Source: an uncultured Collinsella sp. (lineage in GTDB: Bacteria > Actinomycetota > Coriobacteriia > Coriobacteriales > Coriobacteriaceae). Taken from it: 64,000 nt of DNA. The notes beneath the pieces were generated by a model. It was not told the DNA's origin. It did not search any database and saw only the letters and a list, made by a program, of their open reading frames with translations. How positions within the stretch are numbered: the stretch's first letter is position 1; each line of letters opens with the position of its first letter. Below, in pieces: positions 51,692 through 60,538 of the stretch. A program made the translations under genes and the position numbers. Location of the stretch: positions 62,001 to 126,000 of the forward strand of contig CAKUFD010000005.1 in the NCBI GenBank assembly GCA_934647195.1, given 5' to 3'.

Positions 51692-53657
51692 GACCACAGC
51701 TCAGGCGCGCCCGGAAAACCTCAAGCATACGTTGCGCTGCCTGCTTTCCTATATGGGCCATGCCAAGATTTCGCTCGGTATCGTGGGCGTGCTCGCCGTC
51801 GTATCGGCGCTTGCCAATCTGTTGGGTACCTACATGATCAATCCCGTTGTGACGGCGCTCACCACGGGGCATGCCGATAAGCTTGGCTCGCTTATCGCGC
51901 TTACCGCCACCATCTACGCACTGGGTGTGGCCTGCGCGCTGGGCTACACGCAGATTATGGTCCGTGCGGCACAGCGGGTGGTGTTCGACATTCGCCGCGA
52001 CCTGTTTGCGCACATCCAGACGCTTCCGCTTGGCTATTTTGACCGCACGCGGTCGGGCGACATCATGAGCTTTTTCACGAACGACGTGGATGCCGTTTCC
52101 GAGGCGCTCAACAATAGCTTTGCAACGGTGATCCAGGCGGCTGTGCAGACGGTGGGAACGTTGGTCTTGATGTTCGTGCTCAATTGGCGTCTCGCGCTCA
52201 TCACCGTGGCATGCGATGTGGCCATCGTGGCGCACGTGCGCTATTCGGGCGCGCGCAGCAAGACGTTCTATGCGCGTCAGCAAAAGGCGCTCGGTGCGCT
52301 CGACGGCTATATCGAAGAGATGGTCTCGGGGCAAAAAGTCGTCAAGGTTTTCAATCATGAGCAGGCAAATGTTGCCGAGTTTACCGACCGCAACGAGGGC
52401 TTACGCCAGGCGGGAACCTCTGCACAGAGCTATGCTGCGACGATGGTGCCGGTTACGGTGTGCATCGGGTACGTGAACTACGCGATTGTGGCCGTGGTGG
52501 GTGCGATCTTGGCCATCCACGGCTTGGCGACCGTGGGCGCGCTCGCGAGCTACCTGGTGTTCGTGCGCCAGGCGGCGATGCCGTTCAACCAGGTGACGCA
52601 GCTGGGAAACTTCCTGCTCAATGCCCTTGCGGGTGCCGAGCGCCTGTTTTTTGCGATGGAGCTTGAAAGCGAGTGCGACGAGGGTCGCGTGACGCTTGTG
52701 CAGGATAGTGACGATACCTGGTCGTGGAAGCTGCCTGAGGGCCAGGGCTTGGGAGCCTACGGCAAGCTCGTGCCCGTGGCGGCAGGTGCGTCCGATACGG
52801 GCGCTGGCAAGCGGGTTGCCTCGTCGGCTGACTGCGCGGCGGATGCCGAGTCATCGGGTGCACGCCCGCAACGTACAGCGCCAGGCGCAGATGGAACGCT
52901 GTTGGCGATCGATTCGGTCCCACTGCGAGGCGACGTTCGTTTCCATGGCGTGGACTTTGGCTACGTGCCGGGGAAGCTGGTCTTGCACGACCTTAACCTG
53001 TTTGCCAAGCCGGGGCAGAAAATCGCTTTCGTGGGATCGACCGGTGCCGGCAAGACCACCATCACTAACCTCATCAATCGCTTTTACGAGCTCGATGCAG
53101 GCGAGATTACCTTCGACGGTATCGATGTGCGCAACATCGCCAAGGCGGACTTGCGCCGAAGCCTTGGCATCGTGCTGCAGGATACGCACCTGTTCACGGG
53201 GACTATTGCCGACAACATTCGCTTTGGCAAGCTTGACGCCACAGACGAGGAAGTGCGTGCGGCGGCGCGTGCAGCGTGCGCCGATTCATTCATTCGCCGT
53301 ATGCCGCATGGCTACGACACCATGGTGACGTCTGACGGCGCAAACCTGAGCCAGGGGCAGCGCCAGCTGCTTGCCATCGCCCGCGTGGCGGTGGCCGATC
53401 CTCCCGTGCTGATTTTGGATGAGGCTACGTCGAGCATCGATACGCGAACCGAGAAACTTGTCGAACGAGGCATGGACCGCATCATGGACGGCCGCACGAC
53501 CTTCATGATCGCGCATCGCCTGTCTACGGTGCGCAATGCCAACGTCATCATCGTTTTGGAGCACGGACGCATCGTCGAGCGCGGCACGCACGAAGAGCTG
53601 CTGGCCCAACATGGCGAGTACTGGCAGCTCTACCAGGGCCTCAAGGAACTCGACTGA
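51684..53657 (+). CDS. heterodimeric ABC exporter, subunit 2 (canonical ATPase site)
   Basis: 657 residues: a six-segment membrane domain and a nucleotide-binding domain with Walker A GSTGAGKTT, signature NLSQGQRQ and intact Walker B LILDEATSSID. Between the two, about residues 330-430, is an unusually long low-complexity linker (rich in Ala, Ser, Gly, Asp) after LFFAMELESECDEGR. AAAGGAGG precedes ATG 51684. It pairs with subunit 1, giving one canonical and one degenerate site. An R1 repeat begins at the stop codon. Confidence 0.93.
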   Translation: MPKTTAQARPENLKHTLRCLLSYMGHAKISLGIVGVLAVVSALANLLGTYMINPVVTALTTGHADKLGSLIALTATIYALGVACALGYTQIMVRAAQRVVFDIRRDLFAHIQTLPLGYFDRTRSGDIMSFFTNDVDAVSEALNNSFATVIQAAVQTVGTLVLMFVLNWRLALITVACDVAIVAHVRYSGARSKTFYARQQKALGALDGYIEEMVSGQKVVKVFNHEQANVAEFTDRNEGLRQAGTSAQSYAATMVPVTVCIGYVNYAIVAVVGAILAIHGLATVGALASYLVFVRQAAMPFNQVTQLGNFLLNALAGAERLFFAMELESECDEGRVTLVQDSDDTWSWKLPEGQGLGAYGKLVPVAAGASDTGAGKRVASSADCAADAESSGARPQRTAPGADGTLLAIDSVPLRGDVRFHGVDFGYVPGKLVLHDLNLFAKPGQKIAFVGSTGAGKTTITNLINRFYELDAGEITFDGIDVRNIAKADLRRSLGIVLQDTHLFTGTIADNIRFGKLDATDEEVRAAARAACADSFIRRMPHGYDTMVTSDGANLSQGQRQLLAIARVAVADPPVLILDEATSSIDTRTEKLVERGMDRIMDGRTTFMIAHRLSTVRNANVIIVLEHGRIVERGTHEELLAQHGEYWQLYQGLKELD

Positions 53658-53691
53658 CGTGACAAAAAGTCGACAGGTTTATTTTGTCACA
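53658..53691 (+). repeat. R1 palindromic repeat, copy 6
   Basis: CGTGACAAAAAGTCGACAGG then TTTATTTTGTCACA; begins right after the ABC exporter stop. Canonical apart from the first base. Confidence 0.9.
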
Positions 53692-53842
53692 TTTTCACAG
53701 GTCCTACACATGTGGCCCCTGCAGGACACGCCGGGCCGCATGTAACGGTTCTGTACGCGCTTGCATGCCGGGCACGGAAGATGGATATAGTAGGAGCAGA
53801 AGAAGCGAAAGCTATTGCGATTGAAGAGGATCGTGCCCGCGC

Positions 53843-54409
53843 ATGCGCGTTTTTGATTTTGATAACACCATCTACGACGGCGAGAGCCCTTACGACTTCT
53901 ATCTGTTCTCGCTCAAGTACAATCCGAAAGTCGTGCGTTTCGTGCCGCCACTTGCCTATTATGGCATGCGCTACTCCAAGGAAAAATGCACGTTGGAGGA
54001 GCTTGAGCATGCCATGGCCAAGTATCTCAAGGCCTATCTGAGCTCTTTTGATGATATCGAAGGCATGGTGAGTGCCTTTTGGGACGCGCACATGCACAAG
54101 ATCAAGCACTGGTATCATCCGCAGCCCGACGATGTGATCATGACCGGGTCGTTCGACTACACTATGAACGAGATTCAGCGGCGTCTGGGTATCAAGACCA
54201 TGGTCTGCTCGACGGTCAATCGCGATACGTTGGAGCTCGAGCATCTCAATTTTGGAACCAACAAGGTCAAGGTGTTCCGCGAGATGTTTGGGCCAGACGC
54301 TGTGCCCGATGAGTTCTATAGCGACAACATGATCGACCTGCCCATGATGAAGCTCGCGCGCCGCGCCTTCCTGGTGAACGGCAACCATATCAAGCAGGTT
54401 AACGTTTAA
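53843..54409 (+). CDS. HAD-family phosphatase
   Basis: 188-residue haloacid-dehalogenase-superfamily protein of the subclass IB type: motif I FDFDNTIYDGES near the N-terminus, motif II-like MTGSFDYTMNEI and CSTVNRD, and motif IV YSDNMIDLPMMKLA. It probably dephosphorylates a small metabolite; the substrate is unknown. The ribosome-binding site GAAGAGG is about 15 bases away and weak. It is flanked by non-coding stretches; 53692-53842 shows nothing else. It may belong with the phosphatase/ADH cluster that follows. Confidence 0.8.
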   Translation: MRVFDFDNTIYDGESPYDFYLFSLKYNPKVVRFVPPLAYYGMRYSKEKCTLEELEHAMAKYLKAYLSSFDDIEGMVSAFWDAHMHKIKHWYHPQPDDVIMTGSFDYTMNEIQRRLGIKTMVCSTVNRDTLELEHLNFGTNKVKVFREMFGPDAVPDEFYSDNMIDLPMMKLARRAFLVNGNHIKQVNV

Positions 54410-54606
54410 CCGCTGTGACAGGTCAGGCCGCGGCATTTTGACTGACGCCGGGATGGTCGAAGTGCCCCTCCAGCCGTTACCTGCGGCCCCAACGAGTAAA
54501 GATGTTACGAACCTGTGTCCATTTGTGCAATCTGCACGGACGCAGAAGATTTTCGTGTGACTCAGGCGTGACAATGCGGGTGGATGCCAACGACAAGGAG
54601 GACGCC
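54410..54606. other. intergenic stretch before the alcohol dehydrogenase
   Basis: 197 bases without a gene. I see no clear terminator, promoter box or repeat, apart from the ribosome-binding site AAGGAG at 54595-54600. Confidence 0.3.
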
Positions 54607-55812
54607 ATGGACTCATTTATGTATTTTGCACCCACCCGCTTGCTGTTTGGACCGGGCAAGCTCAATGAGCTCGGAGACCAGGAACTGCCGGGCAAGCGCG
54701 CCCTTTTGGTCACCACGGGCGGCAAGTCCGTCAAGGCAAATGGCTATCTTGCTCGCGTGGAAGAACAGCTTGACCGTGCCGGAGTGGAGCACGTTCTCTT
54801 TGATCGCATCGAGCCCAACCCCTTGCGCGACACCGTGAATGCGGGAGGCTGGATGGCGCGTACGGAAAGCTGCGATTTCGTGCTCGCGCTGGGCGGCGGC
54901 TCCGTTATGGACGGCTGCAAGGGCATCTGCGTGGTGGCTGCCAATCCCGGGTGTGATGCCGGGGGTAACGAGGTCGCTGGCGACATCTGGGACTATGCCA
55001 TGGGCGGCACCGCAAAGGGCCTTCCCATTCCAAACGATCCGCTTCCGTTGGTGTGCGTGACCACGACGGCGGGCACCGGTTCTGAAGTCGATGCGGGCGC
55101 CGTGCTTTCTTGCGAGGAGACCGATGAGAAGCTTCGCTTAGGCAACCCTCGCCTGTTCCCGCGTCTTTCGGTGGTCGATCCGGAACTCATGTTCACGGTT
55201 CCTCCGCGTCTCACTGCTTTTCAGGGGTTCGATGCCCTGTTCCACTGCGTGGAGTGTTATATCAACAATGCGCACACTCCTATGGGCGATATCATTTGCC
55301 GCGAAGGTATCCGAAACGCTGCTGCGGCGCTTCCTGCCTGCGTACGCGATGGGTTTGACCTTCATGCACGCACGCAGCTTGCCTTTGCCAATACCCTGGG
55401 CGGTTACGCCATGGTCTGCACGGGCTGCGCCGGCTGCCATGGAACAGAGCACGCCATGAGCGCGCACCATCATGACCTTCCGCATGGTGCGGGCCTCATC
55501 ATGATTAGCGTGGCCTATCATCAGCATATGATCGACGCCCACGTGTGCGATGACCGCTATGTCGATATGGCACGCCTGATGGGAAACTGGCTTGCCAGCA
55601 AGCCCGAAGATTTCATTGCCGAGCTTGAGCGCCTGATTGACGAGTGCAACATGGAGGATCTCAAGATGAGCGACTGGGGCATCACGCCCGACGAGTTCGA
55701 CGTCATGGCGAGCAAGGCCCTCGACACCAACGATGCCCTGTTTGCGCATGATCCTGCACAACTCTCTCATGACGACGTGGCGAATATCCTCAAGGCGTCT
55801 TGGGCCGACTAA
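54607..55812 (+). CDS. iron-containing alcohol dehydrogenase (butanol dehydrogenase type)
   Basis: 401-residue NAD(P)H-dependent group III alcohol dehydrogenase: GPGKLNELGDQ near the N-terminus, the nucleotide motif GGGSVMDGCKG, TTAGTGSEVDAGAVL, the metal ligands in FDALFHCVECYIN and in GTEHAMSAHHHDLPHGAGL. It reduces aldehydes to alcohols, a typical redox sink in fermenters. ATG 54607 follows AAGGAG by 6 bases; an in-frame ATG at 54571 gives an atypical N-terminus. Extra cysteines (CTGCAGCHG) precede the metal site. Confidence 0.9.
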   Translation: MDSFMYFAPTRLLFGPGKLNELGDQELPGKRALLVTTGGKSVKANGYLARVEEQLDRAGVEHVLFDRIEPNPLRDTVNAGGWMARTESCDFVLALGGGSVMDGCKGICVVAANPGCDAGGNEVAGDIWDYAMGGTAKGLPIPNDPLPLVCVTTTAGTGSEVDAGAVLSCEETDEKLRLGNPRLFPRLSVVDPELMFTVPPRLTAFQGFDALFHCVECYINNAHTPMGDIICREGIRNAAAALPACVRDGFDLHARTQLAFANTLGGYAMVCTGCAGCHGTEHAMSAHHHDLPHGAGLIMISVAYHQHMIDAHVCDDRYVDMARLMGNWLASKPEDFIAELERLIDECNMEDLKMSDWGITPDEFDVMASKALDTNDALFAHDPAQLSHDDVANILKASWAD

Positions 55813-55894
55813 AGGATGTTCCCGAGTGCGGGTGGCCAGGTAGGCGCAATAGGCGAACCGATTATCCGATAAAACATGCAGATAGCTAGCCTCT

Positions 55895-55927
55895 AAGGGC
55901 GTCGAGCGAAAGGTCGGCGCCCTTTTT
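55895..55927 (+). terminator. terminator of the alcohol dehydrogenase gene
   Basis: AAGGGCGTCGA and TCGGCGCCCTT pair with one or two bulges around GCGAAAGG, followed by TTTT. The next 200 bases to 56129 hold no other feature I can support. Confidence 0.7.
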
Positions 55928-56129
55928 GCCGCCCTTTTGTTTTTGCGAGAGACGGGTGTTTGCAGACGGGCGCTTGCGAGCATAAGCGTCTTGATGCGTG
56001 CGCGTTTTGCGGTAAGACGCCCTTTCTCGCGTGAGGCCACGTCTGCATGCGGCGCGGCGGGCATAATGAAGGCCGTCCGTACGCTGTGGACGAGAATGTC
56101 AAGAGACGATTGATGCCGGGGGAGTGCAT

Positions 56130-56666
56130 ATGAAGAGGAGATATGCGTTTGCTCGCGATCGCGCATGCCCTGAACATCCTTTGGCCTACGTGCACAATAT
56201 AGCCCAGGAGCTCGAAAAGGAAGGACGCTTGGGCCTCACGCGCTCATTCATACAGCATGGCGATGTCTCGGTATACGCTCACGTGCTTTCGGTCGCGCGG
56301 TACAGTTTGTGTATGGCGCAGGTACTCGCGTGCGTTGGCGTCGATATCGATACGCGTTCTTTGGTGCGCGGCGCGCTTCTGCACGATTACTTTCTCTACG
56401 ACTGGCACGATTCGGATCCGAGCCATCGCCTTCATGGGTTCAAGCACCCCTTCTTTGCTCTTGAGCGTGCCGAAGAAGATTTTGATCTGACCCCCATCGA
56501 GCGCAATATCATTGCTCGCCATATGTTTCCCCTCGTGCCGATTCCGCCTGCGTGCCGCGAGGCGTGGATCGTGTGCTTGGCCGATAAGGCGTGCGCGCTG
56601 GGTGAGACGGTTGGCGGGCGTGTTGGCGGCAAGCGCCGGATGAGGGGAAGAGGGGAGCGCGCATGA
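56130..56666 (+). CDS. HD-domain phosphohydrolase
   Basis: 178 residues. Histidines and aspartates are in the HD order: QHGDVSVYAHVLSVARYSL, GALLHDYFLYDWHD, HGFKHPFFAL and NIIARHMFPL, so a metal-dependent phosphohydrolase is likely. The substrate may be a nucleotide or tRNA end; it is not determinable. The C-terminus is Arg/Gly-rich. ATG 56130 has GGGGGAG upstream. The stop overlaps the next gene's start by four bases. Confidence 0.85.
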   Translation: MKRRYAFARDRACPEHPLAYVHNIAQELEKEGRLGLTRSFIQHGDVSVYAHVLSVARYSLCMAQVLACVGVDIDTRSLVRGALLHDYFLYDWHDSDPSHRLHGFKHPFFALERAEEDFDLTPIERNIIARHMFPLVPIPPACREAWIVCLADKACALGETVGGRVGGKRRMRGRGERA

Positions 56667-57691
56667 ACAGTGTGTTGAGGCATGCGATGGCGGCAATCAC
56701 TTCTGCTGTTCTGGCTATTCAAGTTGCGATTTCCATCCCGGGCGTTCCGCTTTCAGCGCTCGTGCTCTCTTTTATGGTGTACGGGTTTGCGGGATGGCTG
56801 TGGGAGTCGACGGTTTGCGCCATGCTCAACCATGGTTCGTTTGCCAACAGCGGGTTCTTGCTGGGACCATGCTGTCCCATTTACGGCGTGGGGGCGCTCG
56901 TCTGCTGGTTCGCGCTGCGCGGCATCGAGAGCGTGCCGGTGCAGTTTTTGGCGGCGGGCGCCCTTTGCTGCTGCGTTGAGTACCTTGTGGGCGTGATTCT
57001 TGAGGTCACGACCCATGCGCGTTTTTGGGATTATTCCGACATGCCGCTTAATTTTCAGGGACGTATATGTCTGTACGGCTTTTTGATGTTCGGCGCGGGC
57101 TGCGTGCTCATTTGCCGTGTTGCCGAGCCGGCGCTCTTGGGGCTGCTCGCGTCGATGCCCGTGTGGTTGGTGAGAATGCTTGCCGTGGCCGCGCTGGTGG
57201 TGATTGTGATTGATGCGGCGTCGTCGATGGCGAGCTTCCGGCGCCTGTCCGCCTCGCTGGAGGAGTTGCGCAGCGAGCTTGCCGACCGCATCAACGATTC
57301 GCTCAAAGACGCTTCGGACTCGCTGGTCGAGCGTATTCCGGAGACCGCCCTCGATTCTGCGCAGACGGCGCATGTGCGTGGTCGCGCCATCAATGGTTGG
57401 CTGCTCGAGATTTCCGATGCGGTGATGGATTCTCTGCGCGAGAAGGTTGAGATGCCGGCGTTTATTGCCGACGGCGCCCGTGGTTTGCGCCTGGCTGCAC
57501 AGCGCCTTGCAGATGCGGCGCCTCGTCCGCGCCTGCCCAAACGTTCGGCGCGCAAGATTTCGATTTCCAAGCGTGACCTGCGCTTCTTCAATGCGTTTCC
57601 GCATTTGCGCATGATGAAGTATGAAGGCGTCATCAGGGCGACGAGGCTTAAAGCCCACGCCTACACCCTCTTCCGCCGCAAGGGGCTGTAG
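56663..57691 (+). CDS. CmpB-type putative ABC-transporter permease
   Basis: 342-residue membrane protein of the CmpB (type IV permease-like) family. It has five to six hydrophobic segments within the first 190 residues and the conserved patterns FMVYGFAGWLWESTVC, FANSGFLLGPCCPIYGVGAL, EVTTHARFWDYS and NFQGRICLYGF. The C-terminal half is charged and helical with basic clusters. Translation is coupled to the HD gene (ATGA overlap). Its last codons form one arm of the R4 hairpin, so that hairpin begins inside the gene. Function unknown. Confidence 0.82.
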   Translation: MNSVLRHAMAAITSAVLAIQVAISIPGVPLSALVLSFMVYGFAGWLWESTVCAMLNHGSFANSGFLLGPCCPIYGVGALVCWFALRGIESVPVQFLAAGALCCCVEYLVGVILEVTTHARFWDYSDMPLNFQGRICLYGFLMFGAGCVLICRVAEPALLGLLASMPVWLVRMLAVAALVVIVIDAASSMASFRRLSASLEELRSELADRINDSLKDASDSLVERIPETALDSAQTAHVRGRAINGWLLEISDAVMDSLREKVEMPAFIADGARGLRLAAQRLADAAPRPRLPKRSARKISISKRDLRFFNAFPHLRMMKYEGVIRATRLKAHAYTLFRRKGL

Positions 57692-57783
57692 CACCGCATC
57701 TCGGCCCTCAATCGTCGGGCGCCGCACGCAAGGCGCGGTACCCTCCTCTTTCGAGCCGACCTGCGGCGCTACAGCCCCTTGCG
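57677..57783. repeat. R4 hairpin repeat, copy 2
   Basis: 107 bp bounded by a perfect 16-bp inverted repeat, CGCAAGGGGCTGTAGC (57677-57692) and GCTACAGCCCCTTGCG (57768-57783). The left arm contains the last codons and stop of the preceding gene. The core (CTCAATCGTCGGGCGC, ACGCAAGGCGCGGTACCC, TCCTCTTTC, CTGCGGC) matches copy 1 at 13686, whereas the arms are unrelated. Confidence 0.85.
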
Positions 57784-57810
57784 GGCGTTGGCGGGGGTGG
57801 CGGCGTGTTC

Positions 57811-57884
57811 CGCTTCGAGCCTTCGGGCATCGCCCCAAGGCGCATGGCCTGGTCTTTCGGGCAACCTACGGCGCTGCGACCCCT
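57811..57884. repeat. R4 repeat, diverged tandem copy
   Basis: TTCGGGCATCGCC, AAGGCGCATGGCC, GGTCTTTCGGGC and CTACGGCGCTGCGACCCC align with the R4 core and right end at about two thirds identity. Clear pairing arms are not seen. It follows copy 2 directly, so the gap 57692-57900 is mostly repeat. Confidence 0.55.
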
Positions 57885-57954
57885 CACAGAAGTGTGGCTG
57901 CCCGCAAGGCCCATTTGTCACATAATGGATTGCATCGTTGTGCGCAGTTTTCCG

Positions 57955-57983
57955 TTGACGTTGACGCGTGGACAGCGCATAAC
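57955..57983 (+). promoter_or_regulatory. promoter of the osmoprotectant transporter operon
   Basis: TTGACG (57955-57960), 17-base spacer, CATAAC (57978-57983). A second TTGACG follows directly at 57961. The first gene starts about 65 bases downstream of the predicted start site. Confidence 0.5.
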
Positions 57984-58055
57984 ATTGCCGAATGACGCGA
58001 GCGCTCATTAACGCATGGATGGGCAGGGTAAACGCGAAAGGAGGGGTAAAGGACA

Positions 58056-58697
58056 TTGCAGGACGTTATCGCGTACTTTTCGACGCATGGTGCGGACTAC
58101 ATTCAGATGGTGCTCGAGCACCTGAATGTCAGCATCCTTTCGCTCGCGATGGCTATCCTCATCGCTGTGCCGCTCGGCATCGCCTGCAGCCGGTCCCCGT
58201 TGCTCGAGAAGGTCTCGGTCGGGGTCTCCGGCATCTTGCGCATCATTCCGAGTCTTGCCGTGCTTGTCGTTTGCGTGCCGATCTTGGGCACGGGGACGCT
58301 GCCCGCGGTCGTGGCGCTCACCGTGCTCGCTATTCCGCCCATCCTCATCAATACAGCCCTCGGCTTTCGCTCGGTGCCGGCTGATGTTTTGGAAGCAGCG
58401 CGCGGCATGGGGATGGACGAACGCTCGGTCTTCTTCAAAATCAAGGTTCCGTTGGCGTTTCCCGTGTCCTTTGCGGGCGTTCGCACAGCTGCTTCCGAGG
58501 TTGTGGCATCTGCGACGCTTGCCGCCTACATCGGCGCGGGTGGCCTGGGCCAGATTATCTTCACGGGCCTCGGTCTCATGCGAACCGATCTGCTTGTTAT
58601 CGGCGGCGCCTCGGTCGCGGCTCTTTCCCTTTTAGTGGGTATGTTTCTCTCAGCAATCGACCGAAGGATGCGCCCGTACGAATTTGCCAAGCAATGA
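58056..58697 (+). CDS. osmoprotectant ABC transporter permease 1
   Basis: 213-residue permease of the OpuB/ProW family with about five membrane segments. The EAA-like loop is VLEAARGMGMDERSVFFKIKVPLAFP, then VVASATLAAYIGAGGLGQIIF. The start appears to be TTG 58056 (LQDVIAYFSTHG) with AAGGAGGGG about 10 bases upstream; no ATG fits. It is the first gene of a permease, binding protein, ATPase, permease operon for glycine betaine, choline or similar quaternary amines. Confidence 0.87.
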   Translation: MQDVIAYFSTHGADYIQMVLEHLNVSILSLAMAILIAVPLGIACSRSPLLEKVSVGVSGILRIIPSLAVLVVCVPILGTGTLPAVVALTVLAIPPILINTALGFRSVPADVLEAARGMGMDERSVFFKIKVPLAFPVSFAGVRTAASEVVASATLAAYIGAGGLGQIIFTGLGLMRTDLLVIGGASVAALSLLVGMFLSAIDRRMRPYEFAKQ

Positions 58698-58758
58698 TGG
58701 GCATTAACGCGCTATGTCAAATCGTCTCGATAAAGATCATTTAGAAAAGGAGATGCAC

Positions 58759-59694
58759 ATGTCTCAATCTATCGATTCCGCCTCGCCGATGTCTGGCGGC
58801 CTTACGCGTCGTCAATTCGTCCGCATCCTCGCGGCGGCGGCTCTCGCTACGACCGTTCCCACTGCACTCACCGCTTGCGGCTCCAAGGGCGCTGCCGGCG
58901 CCATCACCGTAGGTTCCAAGGATTTCACCGAGGGCGAGATCATCTCCGAGATCTATGCTCTGGCGCTGGAGGACGCCGGCTTTACCGTCAAGCGCTCGTT
59001 TGATATTGCGGGCTCCGTGATCGCCACGGCGCTCGAGAAGGGCGAGATCGACCTTTACCCCGAGTATACGGGCACGGCGCTTCTCACCGTTCTCAAGGCC
59101 GACATGGAGACCGACCCCCAGGCTGTCTACGAAACGGTCAAGAAGCAGTACAAGGAAAAGTGGGACCTGGTGTGGCTCGATATGGCAGACGCCGCCGATA
59201 GCCAGGCTCTGGTCATTACCACAAAGGCTGCGGAGCGGTATGGCATCAAGACCATCAGCGACCTGCAAGCTCATGCCTCTGAGCTCCGCTTTGCCTCGCA
59301 GGGCGAGTTCGACGAGCGTTCGGACGGCCTGCCTGCCCTCGAGGCGGCCTACGGGGCCTTTGATTGGAAGGAACATACGAGCTTCAACAATGGCCTCAAG
59401 TACGAGGTCCTCAGGAACGACGAGGCCGACGTTGCGCCCGTCTACACCACCGAGGGCCAGCTCGTGGACGATGCGTTCACCCTGCTCGAGGACGATAAAC
59501 ACGTGTGGCCGCCCTACAACGTGGCGCCCGTGGTGCGTGGCGAGGTTCTCGAGGCCAATCCCGATATCGAGGACGTTCTCAACGCTGTGAGCAAACAGCT
59601 CACCACGAAGGGCCTGACCGAACTCAACGCCAAGGTCGATATCGACAAACAGGATTTCGAGGACGTTGCTGCCGAGTATTTCGACAGCTTGTAG
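58759..59694 (+). CDS. osmoprotectant-binding lipoprotein
   Basis: 311-residue substrate-binding lipoprotein of the OpuBC/ProX type. The signal peptide has a twin-arginine-like TRRQFVR and lipobox LTAC, then ITVGSKDFTEGEIISEIYAL, the family start of the binding domain, and GEIDLYPEYTGTALL. ATG 58759 has AAAGGAG 6 bases upstream; ATG 58753 is too close. Second gene of the operon. The binding-site aromatic residues cannot be assigned by eye. Confidence 0.9.
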   Translation: MSQSIDSASPMSGGLTRRQFVRILAAAALATTVPTALTACGSKGAAGAITVGSKDFTEGEIISEIYALALEDAGFTVKRSFDIAGSVIATALEKGEIDLYPEYTGTALLTVLKADMETDPQAVYETVKKQYKEKWDLVWLDMADAADSQALVITTKAAERYGIKTISDLQAHASELRFASQGEFDERSDGLPALEAAYGAFDWKEHTSFNNGLKYEVLRNDEADVAPVYTTEGQLVDDAFTLLEDDKHVWPPYNVAPVVRGEVLEANPDIEDVLNAVSKQLTTKGLTELNAKVDIDKQDFEDVAAEYFDSL

Positions 59695-59755
59695 AAGCGA
59701 AAGATGCGAGCGCTGGGCGCCAACGGCCCGGTTGATTCTCTAGAGGGGTGCCGAT

Positions 59756-60538
59756 ATGACTGCGGCCGTCGAATTCAAACATGTGAGCAAGCGCTTCGCG
59801 GGCATGTCGCACCCGGCGCTCGACGACGTGAGCCTGACCATCGACGAGGGCGAGCTCGTGTGCGTGCTCGGCACCTCGGGCGGCGGCAAGACCACGCTCA
59901 TCAAGCTCATCAACCGCCTGCACGACGCCGATTCCGGCCAGGTTCTCGTGGAGGGCAGGGATGTCGCCAAGGTCGACCCGGTGGAGCTCCGCCGGGGCAT
60001 CGGCTACGTGATCCAGCAGATTGGCCTGTTCCCGCACATGCGCGTGGGGGATAACGTCGCTACCGTGCCGCGCATCCTCGGGTGGGACCGTCCGCGTATC
60101 GATACCCGCGTCGACGAGCTGCTGTTCCTCGTGGGTCTGGACCCCGACGAGTTCCGCGACCGCTGGCCCAGCCAGCTCTCGGGTGGCCAGCAGCAGCGTG
60201 TGGGCCTGGCGCGTGCCCTCGCCGCCGGGCCGCGCATCATGCTGCTCGACGAGCCTTTCGGCGCCCTCGACGCCATCACCCGAAACGAGCTGCAGGACGA
60301 GCTGCTGCGTATCCACCGCGGCTCGGGAAAGACGTTCGTCTTCGTAACGCACGACGTCGCCGAGGCGTTCAAGCTCGGCACCAAAGTGCTCATTATCGAC
60401 CAGGGCCGCGTCCAGCAATACGACACTCCCGAGCACATTCGCGAACAGCCTGCTACGGAGTTCGTGCGTACACTGCTGCGCTCCAGCGCGGGCGCCGGCG
60501 CGGCGTTTTGCTCTGTCGCCAGTGGAGACGGTGTCTGA
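59756..60538 (+). CDS. osmoprotectant ABC transporter ATPase
   Basis: 260-residue ATPase of the OpuCA/ProV type, without the C-terminal CBS domains that regulate some homologues. It has Walker A GTSGGGKTT, Q-loop YVIQQIGLFPHM, signature LSGGQQQRVGLARAL, Walker B IMLLDEPFGALD and the switch His in FVTHDVAEA. AGAGGGG precedes the ATG. Its stop overlaps the second permease start by one base. Confidence 0.92.
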   Translation: MTAAVEFKHVSKRFAGMSHPALDDVSLTIDEGELVCVLGTSGGGKTTLIKLINRLHDADSGQVLVEGRDVAKVDPVELRRGIGYVIQQIGLFPHMRVGDNVATVPRILGWDRPRIDTRVDELLFLVGLDPDEFRDRWPSQLSGGQQQRVGLARALAAGPRIMLLDEPFGALDAITRNELQDELLRIHRGSGKTFVFVTHDVAEAFKLGTKVLIIDQGRVQQYDTPEHIREQPATEFVRTLLRSSAGAGAAFCSVASGDGV

